Origin: Fibrisoma limi BUZ 3
GTDB lineage: Bacteria; Bacteroidota; Bacteroidia; Cytophagales; Spirosomataceae
Length of the DNA stretch: 64,000 nucleotides
Direction: 5' to 3'
NCBI RefSeq assembly: GCF_000296815.2
Contig: NZ_CAIT01000009.1
Location: forward strand, 1,240,001-1,304,000
In this document: one piece after another, positions 26,835 to 35,455 of the stretch
Position numbering within the stretch: the stretch's first letter is position 1
How the letters are laid out: every line of letters starts with the position of its first letter
Notes under the pieces: model-generated
Databases searched by the model: none
What the model was told of the DNA's origin: nothing
What the model saw: only the letters and a program-made list of their open reading frames with translations
Translations under genes and position numbers: made by a program

Positions 26835-26866
26835 AATTTTGATTACAGCCGGGTGGCTGTTTATGT

Positions 26867-27883
26867 ATGCAGGATATTGAAGCGATTGGCGCGTTGATTG
26901 ATCAGCCGCAAACGGTGCTGATCACAACGCATCAAAACCCCGACGCCGATGCAATGGGATCGTCGCTGGGCCTGGCCGGTTACCTCCGGAAGCGGGGCCA
27001 CCGGGTAACCGTTGTTACACCGACCGATTATTCTCTGAGTTTGCAATGGATGTCCGGTAACGATGAAGTTATTGCCTTTGATGAGAAGGTGCGCGTTACC
27101 GTTACCCGCCTGATCGAAGAAGCCGACATTATTTTTTGTCTGGACTTTTCGAGCCTCGACCGCATTCGTGACCTTGGCCCCATGGTTCGGCAAAGCCGCG
27201 CCCGTAAGGTATTGATTGATCATCATCTCGAACCTGAATCCTTTGCTGATCTGGCACTGTGGGACCCAACGGCAGCCGCAACGACCGAGCTGGTTTTCCG
27301 GCTGATTGTTCAATTGGGCGATAAAGACGAGATTGACGTACCAATTGCCGAATGTCTGTACGCGGGTCTGATGACGGACACCGGCTCGTTTCGCCACCCG
27401 ACAACAACAGGTGACGTACACCGGATGGCTGCCGAACTGGTCGATCTACGTATTGACGTCAGTAGTATTCACCGGCGCATTTTTGATAACGTCTCACTTG
27501 ACAAACTACGGTTGCTAGGCTACGTACTGAACGAGAAGCTGAAAGTATTGCCTCAGTACAAATTTGCGTACATCACGCTGACAGATAGCGAACTGAAGCG
27601 GTACAGATCTAAAACCGGTGATACGGAGGGCATGGTCAATTATGCTCTTTCGGTCGAGGGCGTAGTGATGGCGGCTATTCTAATTGATCGGGGCGATGAG
27701 GTTCGGTTGTCGTTCCGATCAGTGGGCGATTTTTCGGTTCGCGAGCTGGCCAGTGCTCATTTCGAGGGCGGTGGCCACAAAAACGCGGCTGGCGGGCGTT
27801 CCAGACAGTCGCTGGCTGAAACCGAGCGTCGACTGCTGGCCGTATTGCCGCAGTATCAGCAACAGCTACTGGAAACGGTGTAG
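26867..27883 (+). CDS. DHH/DHHA1 phosphoesterase, NrnA-like oligoribonuclease/pAp phosphatase
   Basis: 338 residues. DHH domain: THQNPDADAMGSSLGLAGYL (metal ligands), FCLDFSSLDR, and DHHLEP; DHHA1 domain at the C-terminus with the RNA-binding GGGHKNAAGG. This layout is NrnA-like, degrading 2-5 nt RNA oligomers and pAp. The cluster with ndk (divergent) has no special meaning beyond housekeeping. The product is expected in the cytoplasm. Confidence 0.92.
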   Translation: MQDIEAIGALIDQPQTVLITTHQNPDADAMGSSLGLAGYLRKRGHRVTVVTPTDYSLSLQWMSGNDEVIAFDEKVRVTVTRLIEEADIIFCLDFSSLDRIRDLGPMVRQSRARKVLIDHHLEPESFADLALWDPTAAATTELVFRLIVQLGDKDEIDVPIAECLYAGLMTDTGSFRHPTTTGDVHRMAAELVDLRIDVSSIHRRIFDNVSLDKLRLLGYVLNEKLKVLPQYKFAYITLTDSELKRYRSKTGDTEGMVNYALSVEGVVMAAILIDRGDEVRLSFRSVGDFSVRELASAHFEGGGHKNAAGGRSRQSLAETERRLLAVLPQYQQQLLETV

Positions 27884-27917
27884 GCGGTTGTTTTAAAGTT
27901 AAATCCTTGTCGGTCTG

Positions 27918-27925
27918 TACCTTTG
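27918..27925 (+). promoter_or_regulatory. candidate -7 box TACCTTTG for the FKBP gene
   Basis: Exact TAnnTTTG about 52 bases before the ATG at 27977. Confidence 0.45.
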
Positions 27926-27976
27926 CCGTATGTTCTGACGTTTTTTAGATTAGTGTTATAACCCAGTAACTCTCTC

Positions 27977-28864
27977 ATGTTTTTCAAAAATTTCGGGAAA
28001 GCCGCCCTTTTAGTCGCTGTAGTAGCCGCTTGCGGGAAAAACCGCGTCGAGGTGACGCAGAATGGCTTAAAATACCAGATTCACGAGCAAAACGAAGGTG
28101 GCCGCAAAGGTAAAGTCGGCGACATTATGACCATGCACCTGACCCTGCTGAACAGCAAGGATTCGGTGTTGCGGGATACGCACAAAGAAGGCGCTCCTTT
28201 CCAGATGCTGCTCCAGGTTCCGCCGTTTAAGGGCAGCTACGAAGAAGGCCTGACCATGCTCAGCAAAGGTGACAGTGCTACGTTCTACGTCAGCGCCGAT
28301 TCGCTCTTTACGCGGGCCATGCAGCCATTGCCGCCGGGCGTTCAGAAAGGTACGGACATAGGTATTGCCGTAAAAGTGGTTGATATTCAATCGCAGGAGG
28401 AATACCAGAAAGCGCAGGCCTCTGCTTTTGAAAAGCAAAAAGGCATTGATGCAAAAACCATTGCCGACTACATTGCCAAGCAGAATCTGGGCGATAAAGC
28501 CAAGAAAACAGATTCCGGTGTGTATTACGTCGTAACGCAACCGGGTTCAGGCCCAACGCCGTCGCGGGGTGATATCGTGCAGGTTCACTACACGGGTAAG
28601 CTTCTGAACGGTAAGGTTTTCGATAGCTCACGTACGAATCCGCAGGCGCAGGGCAAACCGGCCCAGTTTCCAATTGGCGTAGGCCAGGTGATTCCGGGTT
28701 GGGAAGAAGGTGTTATGAAAATGCACAAAGGCGAGAAGGCAACCCTGATCATTCCGTCGACACTGGCGTATGGACCGCAGGGTAACCAGAGCATTCCGCC
28801 TAACTCGGTGCTGCTGTTCGACATTGAACTGATCGATATTCAGAAAAACCCAACGGCTAACTAG
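27977..28864 (+). CDS. FKBP-type peptidyl-prolyl isomerase lipoprotein
   Basis: 295 residues. Lipobox VAAC (Cys19). A degenerate N-terminal FKBP-like module (about 30-145: GKVGDIMTMHLTLLNSKDSV ... LTMLSKGDSATFYVSAD) precedes a well conserved FKBP domain (about 185-290: GDIVQVHYTGKLLNGKVFDS, QVIPGWEEGVMKMHKGEKA, STLAYGPQGNQSIPPNSVL, FDIELIDI). Expected to catalyse proline isomerisation in the envelope. It differs from the paralogues at 14458 and 28970 in the linker. A terminator-like palindrome lies before the next FKBP gene. Confidence 0.9.
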   Translation: MFFKNFGKAALLVAVVAACGKNRVEVTQNGLKYQIHEQNEGGRKGKVGDIMTMHLTLLNSKDSVLRDTHKEGAPFQMLLQVPPFKGSYEEGLTMLSKGDSATFYVSADSLFTRAMQPLPPGVQKGTDIGIAVKVVDIQSQEEYQKAQASAFEKQKGIDAKTIADYIAKQNLGDKAKKTDSGVYYVVTQPGSGPTPSRGDIVQVHYTGKLLNGKVFDSSRTNPQAQGKPAQFPIGVGQVIPGWEEGVMKMHKGEKATLIIPSTLAYGPQGNQSIPPNSVLLFDIELIDIQKNPTAN

Positions 28865-28911
28865 TCCGTTAGCCCCTTTCGGGCACCTGAATTCCCATTT
28901 TTTCGTTATCT

Positions 28912-28941
28912 CAAAGCGGGCGATACGTATCGCCCGCTTTG
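28912..28941. terminator. perfect 30-bp palindrome between two FKBP genes
   Basis: CAAAGCGGGCGATAC (28912-28926) is directly followed by its inverse GTATCGCCCGCTTTG (28927-28941). Strong GC stem but only a short T stretch, so possibly partial termination between the FKBP genes. Confidence 0.65.
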
Positions 28942-28969
28942 GTAAACAAGCATTTAGCAGCGTAAGACA

Positions 28970-29878
28970 ATGCGATTAAATTCACTGCAGGCGATATCGG
29001 CTTTATTTCTGGGCTCGTCTATTCTGGTAAGTTCCTGCCAGCAGCCCGGCGAAGCCCTGATTGACCGCAAACAGCGCGAAAACGAAGCGGAGATTCAACA
29101 GTATCTCACGCAGAATAACCTGAACGCAGAAAAGACTGTAGAGGGCATTTACATCATCAAAACCAAGACCGCTCCAAACGGTCAGGAGCCCAAAGTAGGC
29201 GATCAGGTGAAGTATCACTACATTGCCCGGCGGTTGGATAATGTAATTGTTGATAGCACCGACATTGCTGCGAATAATCCCAGAACGGTAACGTTAGCCG
29301 GTAATAATACCGTTGGTATTACACTTGGCCTGTACGCCGGTGTTCTAAAACTACGTGCTGGTGAAGAAGCAACGTTGCTGGTACCATCAGCGCAGGACGG
29401 CAACCGTGAAGGAACGCTTTTATTGCCTCAATACGCACCAGTACGGTACGATTTGCGTATTGTCAGCGTACGGACTGAAGAACAACGAATTGAAGAATAC
29501 ATCAGTGCCAACAAGATTAATGTTACTCAGAAGACGGACGACGGCCTTCGGGTAGCCGTCACGCAATCTCGGCCCGACTCGGCACAGGTGACGACCGGCA
29601 AGACTGTTTTTGTGAATTACACAGGAAAACGCCCTGATGGAACCGTATTTGATTCCAGATCCGATGGTTCGTTTTCGTTTCAGGTAGGTGCTAAGACGGT
29701 CGTTCCAGGCTTTGAAAATGGCGTAACTAGACTTCGTGTAGGAGAAAAAGGAACCTTAATTTTCCCATCGGCACTTGGCTATGGTGCCACTGGTAGTTAT
29801 AATCAATCTACTCGTACTTACACCGTTTTACCTTACACGCCGTTAATATTTGAAATAGAAATCGTCAAAATTCAATAA
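28970..29878 (+). CDS. lipoprotein with two FKBP-type domains
   Basis: 302 residues. Lipobox VSSC (Cys23). Two FKBP modules: about 65-170 (KVGDQVKYHYIARRLDNVIV ... YAPVRYDLRIVSV), without most active-site aromatics, and about 200-302 (TVFVNYTGKRPDGTVFDS, TVVPGFENGVTRLRVGEKG, SALGYGATG, LIFEIEIVKI). The linker EQRIEEYISANKINVTQKT is shared with the gene at 14458, so the two are paralogues. Likely a periplasmic or outer-membrane folding helper. Followed by a terminator. Confidence 0.88.
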   Translation: MRLNSLQAISALFLGSSILVSSCQQPGEALIDRKQRENEAEIQQYLTQNNLNAEKTVEGIYIIKTKTAPNGQEPKVGDQVKYHYIARRLDNVIVDSTDIAANNPRTVTLAGNNTVGITLGLYAGVLKLRAGEEATLLVPSAQDGNREGTLLLPQYAPVRYDLRIVSVRTEEQRIEEYISANKINVTQKTDDGLRVAVTQSRPDSAQVTTGKTVFVNYTGKRPDGTVFDSRSDGSFSFQVGAKTVVPGFENGVTRLRVGEKGTLIFPSALGYGATGSYNQSTRTYTVLPYTPLIFEIEIVKIQ

Positions 29879-29896
29879 GAATTAGATGCCCTTTCG

Positions 29897-29930
29897 AGCC
29901 GTTCGTAGTTTTACCACGAACGGCTTTTTT
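29897..29930 (+). terminator. terminator after the FKBP genes
   Basis: AGCCGTTCGT (29897-29906) pairs with ACGAACGGCT (29916-29925), then T6 to 29930. It ends 9 bases before the rdgB ATG, which argues against longer rdgB starts. Confidence 0.85.
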
Positions 29931-29939
29931 ATTTGCTCT

Positions 29940-30524
29940 ATGGAACTCTGCTTTGCCACCAACAACACGAACAAGCTAAAGGAAGTAACGGCTCGCCTGG
30001 GCGATGCGTTTAGGTTGAAAACGCTGGCTGACATTGGCTGTACAGATGAACTCCCGGAAACCAGTGGAACCATCGCCGGTAACTCACGCCAGAAGGCCGA
30101 ATACGTATGGGTTAATTTCGGGATTTCCTGCTTCGCCGATGATTCGGGCCTGGAGGTTGATGTACTCGACGGCGAACCAGGCGTTGACTCGGCTTTTTAT
30201 TCGGGTACGCGCGATGCCGCCAAGAACATCGAAAAGCTGCTCGTCAACCTGGATGGCCAGCTTTTTCAGAACCGCAGAGCACGCTTCAAAACGATTTTCA
30301 CCCTAATCTTACACGGTGTTGAACACCAATTTGAAGGTACTATTGAAGGGCACATTTTAACGGAGCCACGCGGTACGGGTGGTTTTGGTTACGACCCCGT
30401 GTTTCAGCCGGAAGGTTACGACCGAAGCTTTGCCGAGATGAGCCTGGACGAAAAGAATGAGATCAGCCACCGGTCGCGGGCGCTGGCGAAGATGGTAGCT
30501 TACCTGAAGGAACAGGTAAAATAG
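29940..30524 (+). CDS. rdgB: XTP/dITP diphosphatase (HAM1/RdgB)
   Basis: 194 residues from ATG 29940; upstream open frame runs through a terminator hairpin and is not used. It hydrolyses ITP, dITP and XTP to the monophosphates, keeping deaminated purines out of nucleic acids. Motifs: CFATNNTNKLKEV (phosphate loop), SRQKAEYVW, FADDSGLEVDVLDGEPGVDS, GTGGFGYDPVF and SHRSRAL. No own promoter was recognised in the short gap after the terminator. Confidence 0.95.
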   Translation: MELCFATNNTNKLKEVTARLGDAFRLKTLADIGCTDELPETSGTIAGNSRQKAEYVWVNFGISCFADDSGLEVDVLDGEPGVDSAFYSGTRDAAKNIEKLLVNLDGQLFQNRRARFKTIFTLILHGVEHQFEGTIEGHILTEPRGTGGFGYDPVFQPEGYDRSFAEMSLDEKNEISHRSRALAKMVAYLKEQVK

Positions 30525-30526
30525 CA

Positions 30527-30570
30527 GAATCCCCACTGGTATTGCTAAATGGCAAATCCAGCGGGGATTC
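30527..30570. terminator. hairpin between convergent rdgB and foldase genes
   Basis: GAATCCCCACTGG (30527-30539) pairs with CCAGCGGGGATTC (30558-30570) at 12 of 13 positions; T tract weak. Confidence 0.6.
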
Positions 30571-30588
30571 TTACGTTACGTTGTACGA

Positions 30589-32706
30589 TTAATAGAACTT
30601 GGCCCGACGATCTTCGATCTTAGCGGCTTCTTTAATCGCTTCGTTGATATAGAAGCTCGTCCGTGCCGACGTGTTCTGCTGAATCTGGTTTTTGTAGAGT
30701 GCGTAGTCAGCAACTGCAGGAGCCGGTGTTAGCTTGGTCGTTTCCACGATCAACACGCCACCGTCGCCAGCAAATGGCTTCGAACGCTTACCCGGTTTCA
30801 GACCGAAGGCCTTACCCAACGCCACCGGATCAACACCAGCGCTGCGCAGGAAACCTGTAGCCAGGTTAACATCCGTTACGGTTTCGACCAGAGCGCCCGC
30901 ACCATACTTCTGAGCAATATTTTCCAGTGAACCACTGGCATTACCCAGTTTGTTCAGAATCTGCTCAGCCTTTAGTTCGTTTCGAACTTTGGTCGTCAGC
31001 TCGCTGCGGTAATCGTCTACTTTCACGTCTTCTTCATCCGTCTTGTTAGTCAGGACCGCAATTACGTACTGGTCACCCAGTTCAAACGGCTCTGATACGC
31101 TGTTCAGATCGGTTTTGTCGTCGAACGCCCAACGTACTACCTGGCGCACCTCTGAGCCGGTCAGGGCGTTAATCTGGTTAGCGCCTTCCGGGATACGTTC
31201 AGCGGTAGCAACGACCAGCGATTTATCCTCCTTCACTTTGGCATCAAACTCTTCCTTAGTTTGTACGCTGGCCGCGAACTCATCCGCTTTCCGCAGGGCT
31301 TCGTCACGCGTTGTCTGACTCGGAGCGATAGTTTTACCAATGGCCGCAATACGATACAGTACGTTCGTTTTTGGCTCAGTTACTTTGATGATGTGGTAAC
31401 CGAAATCCGTTTCAACAATCCGCGGAATAAGACCGGCGCTGGTAGCACCGAACACGGCCGACTCAAATGGTTTCACCATCTGACCGTTGTCTTTGAAATA
31501 ACCGAGGTCGCCACCGTTCTGGGCTGAACCATCAGCGCTGTTGGTTTGTGCCAGGGCTTCGAAACTGGCACCACCCTGAATCTGTTGCAACAAGGCTTCG
31601 GCCCGCCGACGAGCATCGGCTTTGGCTGAATCGGTCTGAGCCGTCGGACGGATCAGGATATGGCTGGCCCGGGCGGTGAAGTTTGTGTCACGCTTGGTAC
31701 CGCCGTACTTGTAGATGAAATACGTGTTGCCTTCGCGGAACGGACCGTAGATACCTCCCGGCGAGAACGTCGGGATTGATGCGCGGAGCTGTTCCGGCAT
31801 TTCGCCAGCCGTCAGATAGAGCGGTACGCGAACATCACTGTTCTGTAAGGCAAAAGTCGAGTCGTTCTTGGCGGCTCCCAGGCCACGAGCGAGAGTTTTG
31901 ATTTCGCTGTACAGAGTTGCACTGTCTTCTTTTGACGGCGCAACCGAGAACGTTACGTACTGGATAGTGCGGGTGTTGGCACCCTCATATTCATCCTTGT
32001 GCTTATTCAGATAGTCCTGAAGCTGCGAATCCGTCACCTTCACGGTCGTATCGTTGATGGTGTAATACGGCACGAACAGGAACTTAATATCAGCTTTTGA
32101 ATTCTGAGCCTGGTATTCTTTCTGCGCTTCGGCGGTCGTTGCGAACACCGACAGGCGCATCAGGTTCTCGTATTTTTCCCGCAGGCGATCCTGCTTAAGA
32201 TTAGCCTCGAAGTTAGCCCAGGCTGCCTGTTGCTGAGGAGGCAGGTTCCGTAGCCCCTTGAGGTAATTGATGATGGCGCTCTTGTCGAAAACACCTGTCT
32301 GCGGATTCGTGAAGGCTTGCCGAACGGCCGGGCTGATGTTGTTACCCTGCACCATGTCCACCAGCTCCTGCTCCGATACCTCCAGGCCCAGCTTATCAAA
32401 CTGCTCCTGATAGGCTATTTCGAATACGAACTGATTCCAGGCCTGTTCACGAAGCTGAGCCAGGTCCTGTTCTGACGGAGCACGGCCGGTTTGCTGCTCA
32501 AACTGCGCCCGAAGTTCATCTACTTTGGCGTTGAAATCCTGGTAGTTGATCGACTGGCCGGCAATTTCGCCAACCTCCTGACTATTACCACCAAATAGGC
32601 TACGGCTACCCAGCAGATCGCCCCCCACAATGAACAGAATCAAGCTGATGGCAATGATACCTACGGCCCAGCCTGAACGTTCTCTGATTTTGTTAATGAC
32701 AGACAT
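30589..32706 (-). CDS. PpiD/SurA-like peptidyl-prolyl isomerase, membrane anchored
   Basis: 705 residues from ATG 32706 (MSVINKIRERSGWAVGIIAI), which places one membrane helix at about 13-35 as in PpiD. A SurA-N-like chaperone region follows (GQSINYQDFNAKVDELRAQF ... NQFVFEIAYQEQFDKLGLEV), then a parvulin PPIC domain at about 340-450 (RASHILIRPTAQTDSAKADA, GGDLGYFKDNGQMVKPFESA, FGYHIIKVTEP) and a second, more degenerate parvulin-like region. It helps fold proteins leaving the Sec translocon. Confidence 0.9.
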   Translation of the reverse strand: MSVINKIRERSGWAVGIIAISLILFIVGGDLLGSRSLFGGNSQEVGEIAGQSINYQDFNAKVDELRAQFEQQTGRAPSEQDLAQLREQAWNQFVFEIAYQEQFDKLGLEVSEQELVDMVQGNNISPAVRQAFTNPQTGVFDKSAIINYLKGLRNLPPQQQAAWANFEANLKQDRLREKYENLMRLSVFATTAEAQKEYQAQNSKADIKFLFVPYYTINDTTVKVTDSQLQDYLNKHKDEYEGANTRTIQYVTFSVAPSKEDSATLYSEIKTLARGLGAAKNDSTFALQNSDVRVPLYLTAGEMPEQLRASIPTFSPGGIYGPFREGNTYFIYKYGGTKRDTNFTARASHILIRPTAQTDSAKADARRRAEALLQQIQGGASFEALAQTNSADGSAQNGGDLGYFKDNGQMVKPFESAVFGATSAGLIPRIVETDFGYHIIKVTEPKTNVLYRIAAIGKTIAPSQTTRDEALRKADEFAASVQTKEEFDAKVKEDKSLVVATAERIPEGANQINALTGSEVRQVVRWAFDDKTDLNSVSEPFELGDQYVIAVLTNKTDEEDVKVDDYRSELTTKVRNELKAEQILNKLGNASGSLENIAQKYGAGALVETVTDVNLATGFLRSAGVDPVALGKAFGLKPGKRSKPFAGDGGVLIVETTKLTPAPAVADYALYKNQIQQNTSARTSFYINEAIKEAAKIEDRRAKFY

Positions 32707-32987
32707 TTCGCTTTTTGCGCAATATTTAGCCCGCAAAATAACAATTTTTCCTGCTGGATTACAAGAGCAAATCCCCAGAACACGACTGATACAGAGCTCG
32801 TACGCTGAAATACCTTTGCTACACAGACGTAGTCTGATAGATACGTATCGTTTCTGTTACCTGTAAGCAATTGATAGCCAAAAGCTTGACACAGACGAAT
32901 AACTTCAACCAACTCCTCGAAAAACTGTCCACTTAATCTTGTATTTAAGATGATTTAATACAGACAGAATGCGGCCGGAAGCCTGAG

Positions 32988-33665
32988 TTATGCGGGCAAT
33001 TGGCCGTCGATACGGAGAACGCTGAAGCGGGCAAACAGCTCTTCACTGTACCAGTGTCGTTGTCGGGTAAGTCGTACTACTTCTTTGTGGCCACTCTGTC
33101 GATACGCATACTGATCCACAGCGGCCGCATTGCGCCAGACGCTGATGGTACATTGCTGCACAATGGGTACTTCACCAACGCCGATTCCGAACACCAGATC
33201 GTTGCGGTGGTCGTTCAGGCGCTGCCGGGCCTGGGGTACGTGTTGCCAGAAATCAGGCAGAGCCCGTGGCCGGATGGTGGCCCGGGTTAGCACCGCAACG
33301 GGAGCAGACGGATCTGACATGGCCTCTGCCTTCGCAGTTAGAAATGGATTCTGTCCATCCCACAGGCCGTGTGAACGCTGAGGTTGTAGATATAGCGTAC
33401 TGACCTGTGTGGTACCGCGCTGTAAGTCGGAATACGGTTTCGACTGTAAAAAACTGTCAACGGCTGCACTATCTTCCCAAACCCCCAGAAAAACGTAGGT
33501 TGAAAAATCCGGAATGAGCCCGAAATTATGTCCACTGCCCAATAGCTTCTGAAACCGCAGTCCATCGGCCTGGACTGGCTTCATCAGGAAGCGACCCATG
33601 TTGGCAAACGCCCGGAATCGGGCAAGCGGAGCGTATCGCAGAATAGTGACAGTTACAAGGGGCAT
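32988..33665 (-). CDS. CrtA-like (spheroidene monooxygenase family) protein
   Basis: 225 residues without signal peptide. Segments such as ARFRAFANMGRFLMKPVQ, LRFQKLLGSGHNFGLIPDFS, FLGVWEDSAAVDSFL and the C-terminal TISVWRNAAAVDQYAYR match my memory of spheroidene monooxygenase (CrtA) family proteins, which put keto groups on carotenoids in phototrophs and occur in non-phototrophic Bacteroidota. No other carotenoid gene is in the window, so a role in pigment modification is inferred from family alone. Transcribed alone. Confidence 0.65.
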   Translation of the reverse strand: MPLVTVTILRYAPLARFRAFANMGRFLMKPVQADGLRFQKLLGSGHNFGLIPDFSTYVFLGVWEDSAAVDSFLQSKPYSDLQRGTTQVSTLYLQPQRSHGLWDGQNPFLTAKAEAMSDPSAPVAVLTRATIRPRALPDFWQHVPQARQRLNDHRNDLVFGIGVGEVPIVQQCTISVWRNAAAVDQYAYRQSGHKEVVRLTRQRHWYSEELFARFSVLRIDGQLPA

Positions 33666-33865
33666 GATGCATATAAACAGGTCGGTGAGCGCCTTGTTCT
33701 GGCAGAAAACGAATTAATTCGTTTAGCAGTGGATCAGGAGCTTTTACCAGGACTGTAAACTCTTTTATAAAATTTATCTCGCAATCTCTTTTGCAGATAT
33801 TACCTGAACGTAGTGTGCATTTCTTAGTATGTCGTCGTAGAAAATTTGCCACAGCTTTCCACAAA

Positions 33866-33897
33866 AAAACGCCGACCACAAATTGGGTCGGCGTTTT
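33866..33897 (-). terminator. terminator after the coiled-coil lipoprotein
   Basis: AAAACGCCGACC (33866-33877) pairs perfectly with GGTCGGCGTTTT (33886-33897); T-rich on the minus strand. Confidence 0.85.
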
Positions 33898-33921
33898 AAC
33901 ACCACTAAAGGGTAATCGGTA

Positions 33922-34464
33922 TTAATTGTTATCGTTATCCAGTTTCTCGCCGGCCCGATCAAAGGCATTGCCTAGTTCTTTACCAGCCCGCTTAAAACCA
34001 GCTTTCACATCTTTCCAGGCAGCCGCTGTAGCATTCTGAGCTTCGCGCAGATCTTCACCCAGTTCTTTCCGTTCGGCTTCCAGCTCAGCCAGCTCTTCCT
34101 TCGTTTCGGCCTTAGCCTGAGCACCTTCGCGCTTAATGTCAGCGCGTAGCTCATCGATACGGGAATCCAGTTTACGCTGTTGTTCTTTGATGTTCGCTAC
34201 TGCCTTGTCGCGTTCTTCACGAAAATCAGCCGCAGCTTCATCCGTTTTTGCCTCGACTTTATCGCCAGCTTCGTCGAGATCTTCGCGTGCTTCCGCAGAA
34301 GCATCCTTCGCATCAGCCTCGATAGCATCACCGGTGTTTTCCAGTGCATCTTCGGTCCGGGATTCATTCTTATTGTCGGAACCACAAGCCTGTAGCAAAG
34401 CCAGTGAGGCTACGAGCATCGTTGTACCAGCGACTTTTTGAAGTAATAACGTGATCTTTTTCAT
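33922..34464 (-). CDS. coiled-coil lipoprotein of unknown function
   Basis: 180 residues. Lipobox LLQAC (Cys27); the mature part is almost all charged helix (Glu, Lys, Asp, Ala, Arg), with repeats such as DALENTGDAIEADAKDASAE and EELAELEAERKELGEDLREA. Composition recalls LEA-like or apolipoprotein-like stress proteins and YtxH-type helices, but no specific family can be named. It probably lies along the inner face of the outer membrane. Neighbours are a redoxin and a CrtA-like protein, all on the minus strand but with gaps over 80 bases. Confidence 0.65.
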   Translation of the reverse strand: MKKITLLLQKVAGTTMLVASLALLQACGSDNKNESRTEDALENTGDAIEADAKDASAEAREDLDEAGDKVEAKTDEAAADFREERDKAVANIKEQQRKLDSRIDELRADIKREGAQAKAETKEELAELEAERKELGEDLREAQNATAAAWKDVKAGFKRAGKELGNAFDRAGEKLDNDNN

Positions 34465-34550
34465 AACGTCTGTGTGTAGTTTGTTTTCCCCAAAGCGCTT
34501 GGCAAAGGTCGTGCCAACCTACACGTACTTCTACAGTGGTTGCTGGTTTC

Positions 34551-35195
34551 CTACATGCCCTTCCACTTTATTACGCATCCGATGGGCCTCGTAATTGGTG
34601 TCTGAACAGGGCGACCGGCCAGCAGGTTACCTACGGCCTCTTCTACGTACCGGCGCTGCACACTACCCGCATCCTGCGGATTGTCGTCAATTGTCCCCAT
34701 GTATTGTAGCGTAAACTGCCCGTTCGTTTGTTTCAGCACGAAAATCTGCGGAGTTCGGGTTGCCCCAAAAGCCTGGGCAACAGCCTGGGTTTCATCGATG
34801 GCGTAAGAAAATGTATAACCCTTATCGCGAGCGCGCGCTTTCATACGGTCGAAGGAGTCGTCTTCGTAAGCAGCCGGATCATTTGGCATAATAGCCAGAA
34901 CTGGATAGCCCTGCGAAGCAAACCGCCGGTCCAGCGCCAGAATCCGATCCTCATATGCCTTGGAGAAAGGACAATGGTTGCTCGTGAACACGACGATAAG
35001 CCCCTTCTGCCCCCGATAATCGTTCAGCCCAATGCTACGGTCATCCGTAGTTTTAAGCCGAAAATCAACTACTGGATCGCCAATAGCGTAACCCTTTGGT
35101 GCCTGGGCATAGAGCAGCGGGGCAACGAGCCAGACCATAAAGGCCAGCAGCGTCGTACCGGTTGCAAGTGGTTTTATACGTAGTAGCTTTTGCAT
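34551..35195 (-). CDS. exported redoxin (AhpC/TSA-thioredoxin family)
   Basis: 214 residues with signal peptide (LATGTTLLAFMVWLVAPLLYA). Thioredoxin-fold body: GDPVVDFRLKTTDDRSIGLN, then VVFTSNHCPFSKAYEDRI with a single reactive Cys rather than CxxC, and RTPQIFVLKQTNGQF with the cis-Pro. A lone Cys at this place suggests a peroxidase or thiol-binding role rather than disulfide exchange. Periplasmic. Divergent from the tetR gene. Confidence 0.8.
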   Translation of the reverse strand: MQKLLRIKPLATGTTLLAFMVWLVAPLLYAQAPKGYAIGDPVVDFRLKTTDDRSIGLNDYRGQKGLIVVFTSNHCPFSKAYEDRILALDRRFASQGYPVLAIMPNDPAAYEDDSFDRMKARARDKGYTFSYAIDETQAVAQAFGATRTPQIFVLKQTNGQFTLQYMGTIDDNPQDAGSVQRRYVEEAVGNLLAGRPVQTPITRPIGCVIKWKGM

Positions 35196-35407
35196 GTATT
35201 ACTTAGATAACGAATATATCGTAAAGATTAATCGATAGCCTTGCGAGTTGATTTATATAGATAGAGCAAGGATAAAGCCAGCCAACTCGTTTGTTTCCAA
35301 TTATTATCGGTTGTTTGCTCTGTATATATCGTATCTCTAGCTACTATTTCATCTCAGTGGTCATTATGACCGTTTAATCAATTTTAAACCCAAATTATAA
35401 ACATCGC

Positions 35408-35437
35408 TTGTTTACTAAACAGTGTTCAGTAAGTTTG
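35408..35437 (+). promoter_or_regulatory. tetR promoter: TTG -33 box and TAAGTTTG -7 box
   Basis: TTG at 35408-35410 and TAAGTTTG at 35430-35437 are separated by 19 bases, the best match to the Bacteroidota promoter in the window. The start would be near 35443, giving a short leader before ATG 35456. The operator palindrome fills the spacer. Confidence 0.7.
35412..35432. promoter_or_regulatory. TetR operator palindrome (autoregulatory)
   Basis: 21-bp imperfect palindrome TTACTAAACA-G-TGTTCAGTAA, half-sites matching at 9 of 10 positions around a central G. It lies between the -33 and -7 boxes of the tetR promoter, so binding would block RNA polymerase. A related site is at 36095. Confidence 0.72.
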
Positions 35438-35455
35438 TGGTGTTAATTGACAGTC

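Noticed and set aside
35252-35332. Additional TetR-type palindrome in the redoxin/tetR gap (TATATA...GAGC words)
   Set aside because: Arms match poorly and are 50 or more bases apart; AT-rich composition explains them.
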